The notes: a model not told the origin generated them from the sequence alone. 64,000 bases of DNA from Yoonia sp. G8-12 (GCF_038443675.1 NZ_CP151762.1:1054001-1118000); one strand, 5' to 3'. Shown: positions 27,985 to 37,243, counted from the first letter of the stretch. Made by a program: numbers and translations.

Positions 27985-28692
27985 CTATCCCGCGTCAGTC
28001 ACATAGGCGGTTTTGTCACCTTTGGGCCGCGCCTCATCGGGCATGTCGCCGGTGACCAGATAGATCACCTGCTCGGCCATATTGGTGGTCAGATCACCCA
28101 TCCGTTCGATGTTCTTGGCCATGAAATGCAGGTGCATACACGGTGTGATATTGCGCGGATCCTCCATCATGAAGGTCAGGAATTCGCGAAACAGCGCGTT
28201 ATACATCTGGTCCACTTCCTGATCGCGCTGGCGCACATCCTCGGCCAGTTCGGCATCGCCGCGCACGTAGGCATCAAGCGTATCTTTCAACATTGCTTCG
28301 ACTTCGCGCGCCATACGGCGCAGCGCCACATCAGACCCGCTCACAGGATTCATTTCCACCAGCACGCTGGTCCGCTTGGCGATGTTTTTGGCGTAATCGC
28401 CGATCCGTTCCAGCGAGGCGGCCAAGCGCAGCACTGTAAGAAGGGACCGTAAGTCCTTGGAAACAGGGGCGCGCAACGCAATCGTGCGTGCGGCCTCGTC
28501 GTTGATCTGGATCTCGAGCGCATCAATGGACTTGTCACCTTCACGCACTTCTTCAGCCAGTTCGGTGTCCCGATCCGTTAGCGATTTGACCGCCTTCAAA
28601 ATCGCCTCTTCCACCTGACCACCCATTTTCATGATCAGGGTTGTGATCCCTTCAAGATCACGGTCGTAGGCTGACGAAATATGTTCGTTCAT
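27985..28692 (-). CDS. phoU: phosphate transport system regulator PhoU
   Basis: The 235-residue all-helical protein has the two PhoU repeats, with signature segments at residues 90-115 (LRLAASLERIGDYAKNIAKR) and about 190-215 (HFMAKNIERMGDLTTNMAEQ); their acidic and asparagine residues bind metal. PhoU links the Pst transporter to PhoR and keeps the Pho regulon off when phosphate is plentiful. AAGGAGC lies before the ATG. It sits 12 bp after pstB. Confidence 0.94.
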   Translation of the reverse strand: MNEHISSAYDRDLEGITTLIMKMGGQVEEAILKAVKSLTDRDTELAEEVREGDKSIDALEIQINDEAARTIALRAPVSKDLRSLLTVLRLAASLERIGDYAKNIAKRTSVLVEMNPVSGSDVALRRMAREVEAMLKDTLDAYVRGDAELAEDVRQRDQEVDQMYNALFREFLTFMMEDPRNITPCMHLHFMAKNIERMGDLTTNMAEQVIYLVTGDMPDEARPKGDKTAYVTDAG

Positions 28693-28704
28693 TGGTGCTG
28701 CTCC

Positions 28705-29505
28705 TTACCCGATCCGGCCGGAAATATAGCTTTCCGTGCGCGGGTCCTGCGGGTTGGTGAAAATCTTGTCGGTGTCGTCATATTCCACAAGGCTGCCGAG
28801 GTGGAAAAACGCGGTTTTCTGGCTGACACGGGCGGCCTGCTGCATCGAGTGTGTCACGATCACCACCGAATAGCTTTGGCGCAGCTCGTCGATCAGCTCC
28901 TCGACCTGTGCGGTGGCAATCGGGTCCAGCGCGGAACAGGGTTCGTCCATCAGCAACACTTCGGGTGCGGTCGCAATGGCGCGTGCGATGCACAAACGCT
29001 GTTGCTGGCCACCGGACAGGCCGGTGCCGGGTTTATCCAGACGGTCCTTGGCCTCTTCCCAAAGGGCGGCTTTGCGCAGCGATTTTTCAACAATCTCGTC
29101 CAGATCGGCCTTGTTACGGGCCAGACCGTGTATTTTCGGACCGTAGGCGACGTTATCATAGATCGACTTTGGAAACGGGTTCGGCTTTTGGAACACCATG
29201 CCCACTTTGGCGCGCAGTTGCACCGGATCGACGCGGGGATCGTAGATATCCTCACCGTCGATCAGGATATCACCCATGACCCGTGCGGTATCAATTGTGT
29301 CGTTCATCCTGTTGATACAGCGCAAGAAAGTAGATTTGCCGCAGCCCGACGGACCGATAAAGGCGGTGACAGTATTGTCGGCTATCTCGACGCTGACATC
29401 TTTGATGGCATGGGTGTCGCCGTAATAAACTTGTACGCCACGGGCGCTGATCTTGGAATCTTGCATCGTGCTCATCTTTCGGTCCACTGGTATCATATCT
29501 TTCAT
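28705..29505 (-). CDS. pstB: phosphate ABC transporter ATP-binding protein PstB
   Basis: PstB powers phosphate import. The 266-residue protein has Walker A GPSGCGKST, the ABC signature TGLSGGQQQRLCIARAIA and Walker B VLLMDEPCSALDPIAT. I keep the ATG at 29505 because TAGGAG at the end of pstA lies at the right distance. A start 13 codons later (MSTMQDSK) is possible; the extra N-terminus is unusual for the family. It follows pstA directly. Confidence 0.95.
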   Translation of the reverse strand: MKDMIPVDRKMSTMQDSKISARGVQVYYGDTHAIKDVSVEIADNTVTAFIGPSGCGKSTFLRCINRMNDTIDTARVMGDILIDGEDIYDPRVDPVQLRAKVGMVFQKPNPFPKSIYDNVAYGPKIHGLARNKADLDEIVEKSLRKAALWEEAKDRLDKPGTGLSGGQQQRLCIARAIATAPEVLLMDEPCSALDPIATAQVEELIDELRQSYSVVIVTHSMQQAARVSQKTAFFHLGSLVEYDDTDKIFTNPQDPRTESYISGRIG

Positions 29506-29515
29506 ATCTGTGCTC

Positions 29516-30856
29516 CTACCAACGGCGCTCGAATTTGCGGCGCAGGATGATTGCGATGATGTTCATGGTCAGCAGGAAGATCAAAAGTATGATAATCCCG
29601 CCCCATGCTTTTTCAAAGAAGGCTTCGTCAGAGCGTGCAGCCCAGGTGTAGATCTGCGCCGGCATTGCCGAGTTCGGATCAAGCAGGCCAGAGACCAGCC
29701 CGTCAGGGTATTCGCGTGCGACATAGCCGACCATGCCGATCAACAAAAGCGGGGCTGTTTCACCCAAAGCCTGCGCCAGCCCGATAATCGTGCCTGTCAG
29801 GATGCCAGGCATCGCAAGCGGCAGCACATGGTGGAACACAGATTGCATCTTTGACGCCCCCACCCCGAGTGCGGCATCGCGGATCGACGGCGGCACCGAT
29901 TTCAGCGATGCACGTGTCGAAATCACGATTGTCGGCAACGTCATCAGTGTCAGCACCAGACCCCCAACCAATGGCGCGGACTGCGGCAGATGCGCAAACT
30001 GGATGAACACGGCAAGACCAAGAATACCAAAGACAATCGAAGGCACCGCAGCAAGGTTCGAAATATTCACTTCGATCAGGTCGGTCCAGCGGTTCTTTGG
30101 CGCGAACTCTTCCAGATAGATCGAAGCGGCAACGCCGATGGGCAGCGACAACAGCAGCACAACCAGCATCATAAAGAACGACCCGATGACTGATGCACCG
30201 ATCCCGGCACCCCCGGGGTTGTCTACGCCGGTGTCCGTACCGGTGATGAAATTCCAGTCAAAGGCGCTTCCGATGATGCCCGCCTCTACCATCGCATCAA
30301 CCAAATCAAGGTCGTCAACTTCAAGAAAGCGCCCGTCTACCACCATGTCCCGCGTCAACTGGCCCTGCAAATAACGATCAATGCGGCTGGCCGCCGATAG
30401 CTCGAAATCAACAGGTTGCCCGATCTGATCGGGGTTTTCGCGATAAAAGGTCCGCAGATTGCCACCGACCTTACCCATTAGACGTTCGACTGTATCGCCA
30501 TCAAAGGCCACGTCCAGCCCGTCCTGCTGCAACGAACTGGTGATGTAGTTGACAAAAATATCTGTATAGGCCGCGGTCTTGAGCATTTTGCTCTCGGCCT
30601 CGTCGAACTGTTCCTGCGTCAGCGTAAATTCAACGTTTACAACAGTATGTGTGAACGCAGGGATACCATTGCGCAGGATAGAAACAGTCAGAAATATCAG
30701 GAAAGCCAGACCGACAATGATCGCCAGAAGCCCGTACATCTTGAACCTTGTCTCGGCCGCGTTGCGTTTTTTCATCAACGGGCTTTCGGACAGCAGCGTT
30801 CCATGCGCAGACGGCGTGGGTGTAGAGCCGGAAATATCTGTTGCGGCGTCGGTCAT
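29516..30856 (-). CDS. pstA: phosphate ABC transporter permease PstA
   Basis: The 446-residue inner-membrane protein has one N-terminal membrane segment (LLAIIVGLAFLIFLTVSIL), a long extracytoplasmic insert of about 160 residues, then the usual permease helices. The inner-membrane-component signature is APLVGGLVLTLMTLPTIVIS followed by the ALGVGASKMQSVFHHVLPLA coupling helix that contacts PstB. Enteric PstA is about 300 residues; the larger form with an insert is common in alphaproteobacteria. The start overlaps the end of pstC by four bases. Confidence 0.92.
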   Translation of the reverse strand: MTDAATDISGSTPTPSAHGTLLSESPLMKKRNAAETRFKMYGLLAIIVGLAFLIFLTVSILRNGIPAFTHTVVNVEFTLTQEQFDEAESKMLKTAAYTDIFVNYITSSLQQDGLDVAFDGDTVERLMGKVGGNLRTFYRENPDQIGQPVDFELSAASRIDRYLQGQLTRDMVVDGRFLEVDDLDLVDAMVEAGIIGSAFDWNFITGTDTGVDNPGGAGIGASVIGSFFMMLVVLLLSLPIGVAASIYLEEFAPKNRWTDLIEVNISNLAAVPSIVFGILGLAVFIQFAHLPQSAPLVGGLVLTLMTLPTIVISTRASLKSVPPSIRDAALGVGASKMQSVFHHVLPLAMPGILTGTIIGLAQALGETAPLLLIGMVGYVAREYPDGLVSGLLDPNSAMPAQIYTWAARSDEAFFEKAWGGIIILLIFLLTMNIIAIILRRKFERRW

Positions 30857-32334
30857 TCGTACTGCTCCCGGTACTTACGGACGATATAAAGGGCAAAGAC
30901 GTTCAAGCCGAGGGTCACAACAAACAAGCTGATCCCGAGGGCGAAGGCGACCAGCGCCACAGGCGAAGAAAAGTCACTGTCGCCGGTGAGCTGGCTGACG
31001 ATTTTTGCGGTCACGGTGGTCATGGCATCAAAGGGGTTCAGCGACAGACGCGCAGCGGCACCCGCCCCCAGCACCACGATCATCGTTTCACCAATGGCAC
31101 GGGACGCAGCAAGCAGGATCGCCCCCACGATACCCGGCAGCGCGGCCGGAATGATCACCTGACGTACCGTTTCCGAGTGGGTTGCACCAAGCCCAAGCGA
31201 TCCGTCGCGCATCGCCTGCGGCACAGCGTTGATAATGTCGTCCGACAGGGAACTGACAAAAGGAATAAGCATCATGCCCATCACAAGGCCTGCCGTCATC
31301 ACAGCGGTGCCGCCAGCCATCCAGTTTACACCCAGCAATCCGCCTTCGCCAAATACATCAACCAGAAGCGGCCCCACTGTAAGCAGCGCAAACAGACCGT
31401 AAACAATCGTCGGGATACCGGCGAGCACCTCCAACATCGGCTTGGCGACGGATCGCACCGACTTGGACGCGTATTCGGACAGGTAAATGGCAGCAAAGAG
31501 ACCGATCGGCACGGCAACCAGAAGTGCGATGAACGAAATGTAGAGCGTCCCCCACAAGAGCGGCAAAAGACCCAACTGCGATGACTGCCCCCGCCCCGAA
31601 AAGCTGGGGGACCAGTTCAGGCCGAAGAAGAAATCCGACATCGGATAGAGTTTGAAGAATTCATAGGTGTTGAAAATCAACGACAGCACGATGCCAACGG
31701 TGGTCAGGATCGCGATGGACGCCGCAAGGATCAGAACAGTCAAAACACCCTTTTCAACCACATTGCGCGCCCGATAGTCCCGTGTGATCAAACGCCACGT
31801 CAGTGCAAGACCGCCAACGGCGATGGCGATAACAATGAAGGTCTTAAGCCAGTTACCCGTCCATGCCATCTCTCTGTAGCGCTGCACGGCTTGCAGCGTT
31901 TCCGCGCTGACACCCGACCCCAACGCGACCCCGACTTCGGCAAGAAGCTCTCGCACATCGGTGGATTCAGTTTGCATGTCCGTCACCGTCTGCTCGGTCA
32001 TGGCACCTTGGGCCACGGCCACATCAAGCCCTTCGGCGACGCGGCGGACATCCGACATGATCAGGCCAAGCGAACTGCCTTCTGTGATCGCCTCTTGGTC
32101 GATCATGCCTGATACGGAATTGTTGATGACAAATGGTTGCACAATCAGCCAGACAGCCAAGGCAAGCGCGGCAGGCACAACGGCGTTCAGGGCCGTGTTG
32201 GCGCCATAGTAATTTGGTAGCGAATGTAGATTGCGGCGGTCACCATCGGCAGAAGCCATTGCGCGGGCGCGACCTGCAAAAAAACCAAGCAAGCCCAGCC
32301 CCAAAATGACCAGCAGGATCAGTGTGTTCGACAT
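30853..32334 (-). CDS. pstC: phosphate ABC transporter permease PstC
   Basis: The 493-residue inner-membrane protein starts with two membrane segments (LILLVILGLGLLGFFAG and AVVPAALALAVWLIVQPFVI), then a periplasmic insert of roughly 100 residues before the permease core. The coupling segment is GSLGLGATHSETVRQVIIPAALPGIV. It forms the channel with PstA and PstB. Like PstA it is longer than the enteric protein because of an extracytoplasmic insert. AAAGGGG lies before the ATG. A terminator-like hairpin separates it from pstS. Confidence 0.92.
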   Translation of the reverse strand: MSNTLILLVILGLGLLGFFAGRARAMASADGDRRNLHSLPNYYGANTALNAVVPAALALAVWLIVQPFVINNSVSGMIDQEAITEGSSLGLIMSDVRRVAEGLDVAVAQGAMTEQTVTDMQTESTDVRELLAEVGVALGSGVSAETLQAVQRYREMAWTGNWLKTFIVIAIAVGGLALTWRLITRDYRARNVVEKGVLTVLILAASIAILTTVGIVLSLIFNTYEFFKLYPMSDFFFGLNWSPSFSGRGQSSQLGLLPLLWGTLYISFIALLVAVPIGLFAAIYLSEYASKSVRSVAKPMLEVLAGIPTIVYGLFALLTVGPLLVDVFGEGGLLGVNWMAGGTAVMTAGLVMGMMLIPFVSSLSDDIINAVPQAMRDGSLGLGATHSETVRQVIIPAALPGIVGAILLAASRAIGETMIVVLGAGAAARLSLNPFDAMTTVTAKIVSQLTGDSDFSSPVALVAFALGISLFVVTLGLNVFALYIVRKYREQYE

Positions 32335-32415
32335 TGATTGCCCCTTTTGCAGCGTTTCATAGGTAAGCCATCGCGAGGCTTAGGCGACCGGATAAATGCA
32401 ACAACCGCAGAATAG

Positions 32416-32455
32416 AAGAAAAAGTTCGGTCCCGGCGCAAAACCGGAACCGAACT
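32416..32455 (-). terminator. hairpin after pstS
   Basis: On the minus strand AGTTCGGTTCCGG (32455-32443) pairs with CCGGGACCGAACT (32435-32423; one G-T pair) and is followed by TTTTCTTCT. It lies between pstS and pstC. Partial termination here would make much more binding protein than permease. Confidence 0.75.
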
Positions 32456-32469
32456 CAGCCCGTTGGCTC

Positions 32470-33498
32470 TTAGTTCATTGTCACGTTTTCCATGACCGCT
32501 TTTTGTGTCACTGCCAACTCCGGGTCAGCAACCAGACCGTAGGAGGCCAAAGGACCCGAAGGACCAGCAACTTCGTCAGAGATGAAGAAGTTCGCAAATT
32601 CCTGCAGACCAGGGATCACGCCGATGTGCGCTGCCTTGATGTAGAAGTACAGTGGGCGCGACACAGGGTAGACGCCTTCCGCGATGGTTTCGGTTGTTGG
32701 CTCAACACCGGACATTGTCGCAACTTTCAGCTTGTCTGTGTTGTTCTCGTAGAATGCCAAACCAAACACCCCGATACCGTTGGTGTTCGCAGCGATCCGT
32801 GCCAGTGTCTCTGTGTAGTCGCCGTCGATGTCGACCGAACGACCGTCTGTACGCACAGCCAGACATGCATCTTCCGCATCGTCCTCGGACATGCCAGCAG
32901 CCATCATGGCTTCGAATGCGCCTGTTGCTTCACAGCCTGCTGCGATCACTTTTTCTTCGAACACTTCGCGTGTGCCGTGCTTTGTGCCCGGGATAAAGGC
33001 AAGGATCTCTGCATCAGGCAGATCGGCGTTGAAGTCGGACCAGTTTGTGTGCGGGTTTTCGACCAGCGCGCCATCAACCATGACCATCGGGGCCAAAGCG
33101 TTGAAGATGTCGGATGGTTCGAATGCTGTGAATGCCGGGCCGTCAATTTGCGATGCAAAGACGATGCCGTCATAGCCGATGCGGACTTCGATGATGTCTG
33201 TGACACCAGCTTCGGCGCAGGCAGCAATTTCGGATTCGCGAATTGCGCGCGATGCGTTTGCGATGTCGATTGTGTTTTCGCCAACACCTTCGCAGAAGCG
33301 CTTAAGGCCAGCAGAAGAACCGCCGGATTCAACAACCGGTGCGGGGAAATCAAAGTTGTCGCCGAAGGCTTCGGCAACGATAGAGGCGTAGGGCAGCACT
33401 GTGGAAGAACCGGCAACCTGCACGTTGTCACGTGCAAAAGATGTCGTGGCAGTAAGGGCAATCACCGCGGTTGTCGCGGTCAGCTTCATGAGAGACAT
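32470..33498 (-). CDS. pstS: phosphate-binding periplasmic protein PstS
   Basis: The 342-residue precursor has a signal peptide (KLTATTAVIALTATTSFA) and the mature start RDNVQVAGSSTVLPYASIVA. It continues with ESGGSSAGLKRFCEGVG, the phosphate-binding loops of PstS proteins. Downstream GTKHGTREVFEEKVIAAGC matches the second binding loop. AGGAG lies 8 bases before the ATG at 33498; the longer frame upstream overlaps the Pho box and is non-coding. It is the first gene of the pst operon and is controlled by the Pho box at 33584. Confidence 0.93.
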   Translation of the reverse strand: MSLMKLTATTAVIALTATTSFARDNVQVAGSSTVLPYASIVAEAFGDNFDFPAPVVESGGSSAGLKRFCEGVGENTIDIANASRAIRESEIAACAEAGVTDIIEVRIGYDGIVFASQIDGPAFTAFEPSDIFNALAPMVMVDGALVENPHTNWSDFNADLPDAEILAFIPGTKHGTREVFEEKVIAAGCEATGAFEAMMAAGMSEDDAEDACLAVRTDGRSVDIDGDYTETLARIAANTNGIGVFGLAFYENNTDKLKVATMSGVEPTTETIAEGVYPVSRPLYFYIKAAHIGVIPGLQEFANFFISDEVAGPSGPLASYGLVADPELAVTQKAVMENVTMN

Positions 33499-33583
33499 AA
33501 AAACACTCCTGTCTGTCAGGTTTCGGTGAGGCGCGAACCGCCCCACCATCGCGGCCCGTTTAACCAGCCCGCCCAAACCTTTT

Positions 33584-33612
33584 GTGACACTTATGTAAAA
33601 GTTTTATGACAC
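33584..33612 (-). promoter_or_regulatory. Pho box upstream of pstS
   Basis: On the minus strand the sequence reads GTGTCAT-AAAA-CTTTTAC, then ATAA-GTGTCAC: three 7-base units spaced by four A/T bases. This is the 11-base periodicity of PhoB sites (consensus CTGTCAT). The outer two units match at six and five positions. It overlaps the last codons of phoR and lies about 86 bp before the pstS ATG, leaving room for a promoter. Confidence 0.75.
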
Positions 33613-34641
33613 GGCCGCTGTTGGCAAAAAAACCGATACCGTCGTGCCCTTTTCCAACTGGCTTTCAATGGCCAGACGTCCCCGATGCCGGTTGATAATG
33701 TGTTTCACAATCGCAAGGCCAAGGCCGGTGCCGCCCACTTCGCGTGACCTGTGGTTGTCGACGCGGTAGAATCGTTCCGTCAGGCGCGCAAGATGATGTT
33801 CCGCGATCCCCTCGCCCTTGTCGGTCACGGTGATCTGAACCGCCTCTGCGCGCAATCGCGCGTGCATCGCGCGCGGCAAAAGCGACACGGTCACCTCTTT
33901 GCCTGTAGCCCCGTATTTGATCGCGTTTTCCACAAGGTTGGTGAACACCTGCACCAACTGCCCCGCATCGCCGGGCACAGTTTCTTGCGGCACAACCAGA
34001 TCCAAGCGCACCGTGACACCCGCCGCCGAGGCTTGCGGCTCTAACCCTTTAAGCACGGAGGCAAGCAGACCACCCAGTTCCACCTCTTCGCGGGGGCGTA
34101 CGCGCTCATCCTCTTCGACGCGGGTCAGCGACATCAGATCATCGACCAGCCGCCGCATCCGGTTTGCCTCATGTGCCATGATGTCCAGAAACCGTGTCCG
34201 CGCGACCGGATCATCCTTTGCCGCCCCGTTCAGGGTTTCGATAAACCCCAAAAGTGCCGTCAGAGGTGTGCGTAATTCATGGCTGACATTGGCCACGAAA
34301 TCGCGCCGCATCTGGCCTGCTTGTTCCGAGGCGGTCTGATCCTCGAAGGTCAGCACGATATCGTTGTGGGCTAGTGCCACACTTACCCTGTAAATCGTGT
34401 CCTTTGGGCCCGACCTTCCGGTATAGCGCACGAATGCGCCAACACCGGTGCGGCGCGTCTCGGCAATCGCGGCAATGATCGTCGGCTGCCGCAAGGCCGT
34501 GATATAGTGCATGCCCAAAAGATCCGGTCCAAGGATAGAATCGACCATGTGATTGGCGGCGCGCACACGATCATCAGCACCGACAACCAGAACCGGCATC
34601 GGAAACGCATGGAGAATGGAAACAATCTGTTCGTCCGTCAT
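33604..34641 (-). CDS. phoR: phosphate regulon sensor kinase PhoR, soluble form without membrane anchor
   Basis: The 345-residue kinase has an N-terminal PAS domain (about 5-105), the phospho-acceptor His121 in FVANVSHELRTPLTALLGFI, and the ATPase boxes NLVENAIKYGATG, TDKGEGIAEHHL and GGTGLGLAIVKHI. No membrane segment is visible before the PAS domain, unlike enteric PhoR, which has one or two. AGGAACGGGCC precedes the ATG. It lies directly upstream of pstS and would phosphorylate the PhoB at 27294. Membrane attachment may occur through PhoU and the Pst complex. Confidence 0.88.
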   Translation of the reverse strand: MTDEQIVSILHAFPMPVLVVGADDRVRAANHMVDSILGPDLLGMHYITALRQPTIIAAIAETRRTGVGAFVRYTGRSGPKDTIYRVSVALAHNDIVLTFEDQTASEQAGQMRRDFVANVSHELRTPLTALLGFIETLNGAAKDDPVARTRFLDIMAHEANRMRRLVDDLMSLTRVEEDERVRPREEVELGGLLASVLKGLEPQASAAGVTVRLDLVVPQETVPGDAGQLVQVFTNLVENAIKYGATGKEVTVSLLPRAMHARLRAEAVQITVTDKGEGIAEHHLARLTERFYRVDNHRSREVGGTGLGLAIVKHIINRHRGRLAIESQLEKGTTVSVFLPTAAVS

Positions 34642-34796
34642 GGCCCGTTCCTAAGGTTTTTCAGAGCTTTCGAAAAGCATGGGACAAAATGCCCCACAAA
34701 AGTAACAAAGTTGTCTCAATCATTCGGTGAACTATGTACTACTTTCTTCACAGGTAACCGCACGAGCACAAAAAGACTAAATTTTACGGAAAATTA

Positions 34797-35195
34797 ATGG
34801 ATTATTCTGCGCAACGGCAATTTGCTGTAGAGCCGACGGCTAAAGTAGAGTTGGCTTTGACAACCTTGGTGATTGGTAATGTGGGCCGGTGGATTGCGGA
34901 AGGACGGATGCTCGTATCGCTTGATGATGTGCATTTCTCTGATCTGGAGAGCCTGAAACCTGAATTGCTGGATAAGATTGATCCCGGTCTGGTTTTATCG
35001 CCTTTGTTCGCTGACAGCTTTGACGCAATTGACATCGCACAGCACCTCTTCGCATTGGATTATAAAGGGCGCTATCGTGTGATTGGTGAAAATCTGCCCA
35101 ACATCGACATGATCCGCCAAGAGGTGCGCGCGCAGGCGTTTGGACTGGATTTTGATATTCTGTCTTTGCCGCCAAACCTTAGCAAGAAGTCATGA
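34797..35195 (+). CDS. conserved-looking hypothetical protein, 132 residues
   Basis: I do not recognise a family. The protein has no signal peptide or membrane segment and a balanced composition, with a regular hydrophobic pattern in LVIGNVGRWIAEGRMLVSLD and LVLSPLFADSFDAIDIAQHL. The end (QAFGLDFDILSLPPN) is proline- and leucine-rich. It is divergent from phoR, 155 bp away, and converges on the gamma-carbonic anhydrase gene with a 6-base overlap. The upstream region is AT-rich, which would suit a promoter. The fragment VIGENLPNIDMIRQEVR could lie near a fold edge. It could be a lineage-specific regulator. Confidence 0.6.
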   Translation: MDYSAQRQFAVEPTAKVELALTTLVIGNVGRWIAEGRMLVSLDDVHFSDLESLKPELLDKIDPGLVLSPLFADSFDAIDIAQHLFALDYKGRYRVIGENLPNIDMIRQEVRAQAFGLDFDILSLPPNLSKKS

Positions 35196-35714
35196 CAAGG
35201 GTGTAAGATCACGCCGGAAGCGCGCGGCATTCTGTTGATAATGCAGCGCCGACAACCGCAGACCCTCAATCGCCTGTGCATCCAGTTCGCGCACCACTTT
35301 GCCCGGCGCACCCATGACCAGACTGCCATCAGGGATGACTTTGTTTTCGGTAATCAACGCGCCTGCACCAATCAGGCAGTTGCGCCCGATCACGGCCCCG
35401 TTCAGGACAGTGGCCCCCATTCCGATCAACGTATTCTCGCCAATCACACAGCCATGCAGCATCACCTTATGGCCAATCGTACAGCCCGCCCCGATGACAA
35501 GCGGCGAGCCCATGTCGGTGTGCATGACCGTATTTTCCTGCACATTGGTGCCAGCACCAATCGTGATGCGTTCGTTGTCCCCGCGCAGGGTGCTGCCAAA
35601 CCAAACGGATGTTTTTTCTTCCAGTACGATATCGCCAATCAGGTGACAGCCCGGTGCGACCCAAGCATCATCGGCGATTTGCGGGGCGATATCGCCCAAG
35701 GCATAAAGGGTCAT
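35190..35714 (-). CDS. gamma-carbonic anhydrase family protein (left-handed beta-helix hexapeptide repeat)
   Basis: The 174-residue protein consists of hexapeptide repeats (for example IGAGCTIGHKVMLHGCVIGE) forming a left-handed beta-helix trimer. The three zinc histidines expected for this family are present: H in NTVMHTDMGSP, then the two in GHKVMLHG. Members hydrate CO2 or act as acyl or metal-binding enzymes without proven activity, so carbonic anhydrase activity is a family-level inference. Its ATG overlaps the gmk stop by four bases. Confidence 0.87.
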   Translation of the reverse strand: MTLYALGDIAPQIADDAWVAPGCHLIGDIVLEEKTSVWFGSTLRGDNERITIGAGTNVQENTVMHTDMGSPLVIGAGCTIGHKVMLHGCVIGENTLIGMGATVLNGAVIGRNCLIGAGALITENKVIPDGSLVMGAPGKVVRELDAQAIEGLRLSALHYQQNAARFRRDLTPLS

Positions 35715-36349
35715 ATCCGTTCTCCGAATTCGGTCTGCAAGGCGCGCACATGATCCACCAACTGCGGCTGTTGCGAGCGGCGCAGGCGTTCGGCGCTGAT
35801 GATGGTTTTGAGCTGCTTTTCCGTCTCGTCCAGATCATCGTTCACCAACACGTAATCATAGCCGTCCCAATGGCTGATCTCGTCCCAGCTTTTCTGCATC
35901 CGGCCCTCGATCACCTCGGGGGCGTCTTGCCCGCGGCTGACCAAGCGGCGGTGCAATTCCGTGATCGAAGGCGGCAGGATAAAGATCGACAGGACATGTT
36001 CTTGTAGTGACGAATTGCTGATCTGCTGCGCGCCCTGCCAGTCGATATCGAACAGCACATCGCGGCCACTCTCGATTGCCGCTTTGACGGGCGCTTTGGG
36101 CGAGCCATAATAATTGCCAAAGACGCGCGCGTGTTCCAGCATACCTGCGTCTGCGACCTGTTCCTGAAATTCCGGCACCGAAACAAAGAAATAATCCTTG
36201 CCATTCACTTCGCCCTCACGCGGCGCGCGGGTGGTGGCCGAAACCGAAAACTGCAGCGTGTCATCCCATGCCCGCAGACGCCCAGCCAATGTGGATTTGC
36301 CTGCACCCGAGGGTGACGACAGGATGATCAATAGGCCGCGTCGGGTCAT
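35711..36349 (-). CDS. gmk: guanylate kinase
   Basis: Guanylate kinase phosphorylates GMP to GDP with ATP. The 212-residue protein has the P-loop LSSPSGAGKSTLAG, the GMP-binding segment SATTRAPREGEVNGKDYFFV and the SGRDVLFDIDWQGAQQ stretch. Length is normal. It follows the yicC gene by 3 bp, an arrangement common in proteobacteria. Confidence 0.96.
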   Translation of the reverse strand: MTRRGLLIILSSPSGAGKSTLAGRLRAWDDTLQFSVSATTRAPREGEVNGKDYFFVSVPEFQEQVADAGMLEHARVFGNYYGSPKAPVKAAIESGRDVLFDIDWQGAQQISNSSLQEHVLSIFILPPSITELHRRLVSRGQDAPEVIEGRMQKSWDEISHWDGYDYVLVNDDLDETEKQLKTIISAERLRRSQQPQLVDHVRALQTEFGERI

Positions 36350-36352
36350 CTG

Positions 36353-37243
36353 TTACTCCACATTCTGTATTTGCTCGCGCATCTGGTCGATCACCGCCTT
36401 CAGGTCAAGCCCGATCGCCGTCAACGGGGCCGCCTGCGCTTTGGCGCAAAGCGTGTTGGCCTCACGGTTGAATTCCTGCGCCAGAAAATCAAGTTTGCGT
36501 CCCGCGGGTTTGTCTTCGTCCAACAGCGCCCTTGCCGCAGCAACATGGGCCTTCAGCCGGTCTATTTCCTCGGTCACATCCGACTTCACAGCCAGCAACG
36601 CCAACTCTTGGGCCACGCGCGCAGGTTCAACCTCGGCCACGTCTTCCAGAACACGGCGCAGTGCTGCGGTCAGGTTGGCTTTCACCTGCGGCGCGCGGGC
36701 TTGGGCGGCACCGGCGGCCGCCTCGGTCAATGCCGCGATCTGGTCCAACTGGTCGCGGATCACCGCCTCAAGTGCGGCACCTTCACGGGTCCGCATCTCG
36801 ACGAAATCTGCAACCAAAGGGGCCACATCTTCGATCAAGGCCGCAGCCAAGGCCGCGCCATCATCGTCTGACTTTGCAGGGATCAACACACCACGTTGCG
36901 TTAGCACATCTGCCGCTGTCGGTTGGCCTAACGTGACCCCCATCGCAAAGGCGCGTTCCTGTACCAGATCAAGCGCTTTGAGCACCTCATCAAGCGTGGC
37001 CTCATTCACGGCCAGCGCGCCTGCTGTCTCTTCGCGCTGCAAACGCAGGTTCACCGTGACATTGCCACGCGCCAGCGCCGTGGTCAGTGCCGCACGGAGA
37101 GCGGGTTCCAGCCCCTCGATCCCGTCAGGCATCCGCAACCGCAGATCCAGCCCGCGCGCGTTGACACCGCGCATGTCCCAGCTCCAAGAGGCCGCGCCGA
37201 TCGCACCTGTCCGGCTTGCGAAGGCTGTCATGGAATGTGTCAT
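36353..37243 (-). CDS. yicC: YicC family endoribonuclease
   Basis: The 296-residue protein starts MTHSMTAFASR, close to the family start MTxSMTGFAR, and has WDMRGVNARGLDLRLRMPDG near residues 20-40. The C-terminal DUF1732 part has GRKLDFLAQEFNREANTLCAK, highly conserved in YicC. YicC proteins cleave RNA, for example the sRNA RyhB in E. coli. I took the ATG at 37243 by family alignment; no clear ribosome binding site precedes it. It forms an operon with gmk. Confidence 0.88.
   Translation of the reverse strand: MTHSMTAFASRTGAIGAASWSWDMRGVNARGLDLRLRMPDGIEGLEPALRAALTTALARGNVTVNLRLQREETAGALAVNEATLDEVLKALDLVQERAFAMGVTLGQPTAADVLTQRGVLIPAKSDDDGAALAAALIEDVAPLVADFVEMRTREGAALEAVIRDQLDQIAALTEAAAGAAQARAPQVKANLTAALRRVLEDVAEVEPARVAQELALLAVKSDVTEEIDRLKAHVAAARALLDEDKPAGRKLDFLAQEFNREANTLCAKAQAAPLTAIGLDLKAVIDQMREQIQNVE

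Noticed and set aside
32503..33609. 368-codon plus-strand frame across pstS
   Set aside because: It is a cysteine-rich antisense shadow of the well-supported pstS gene.
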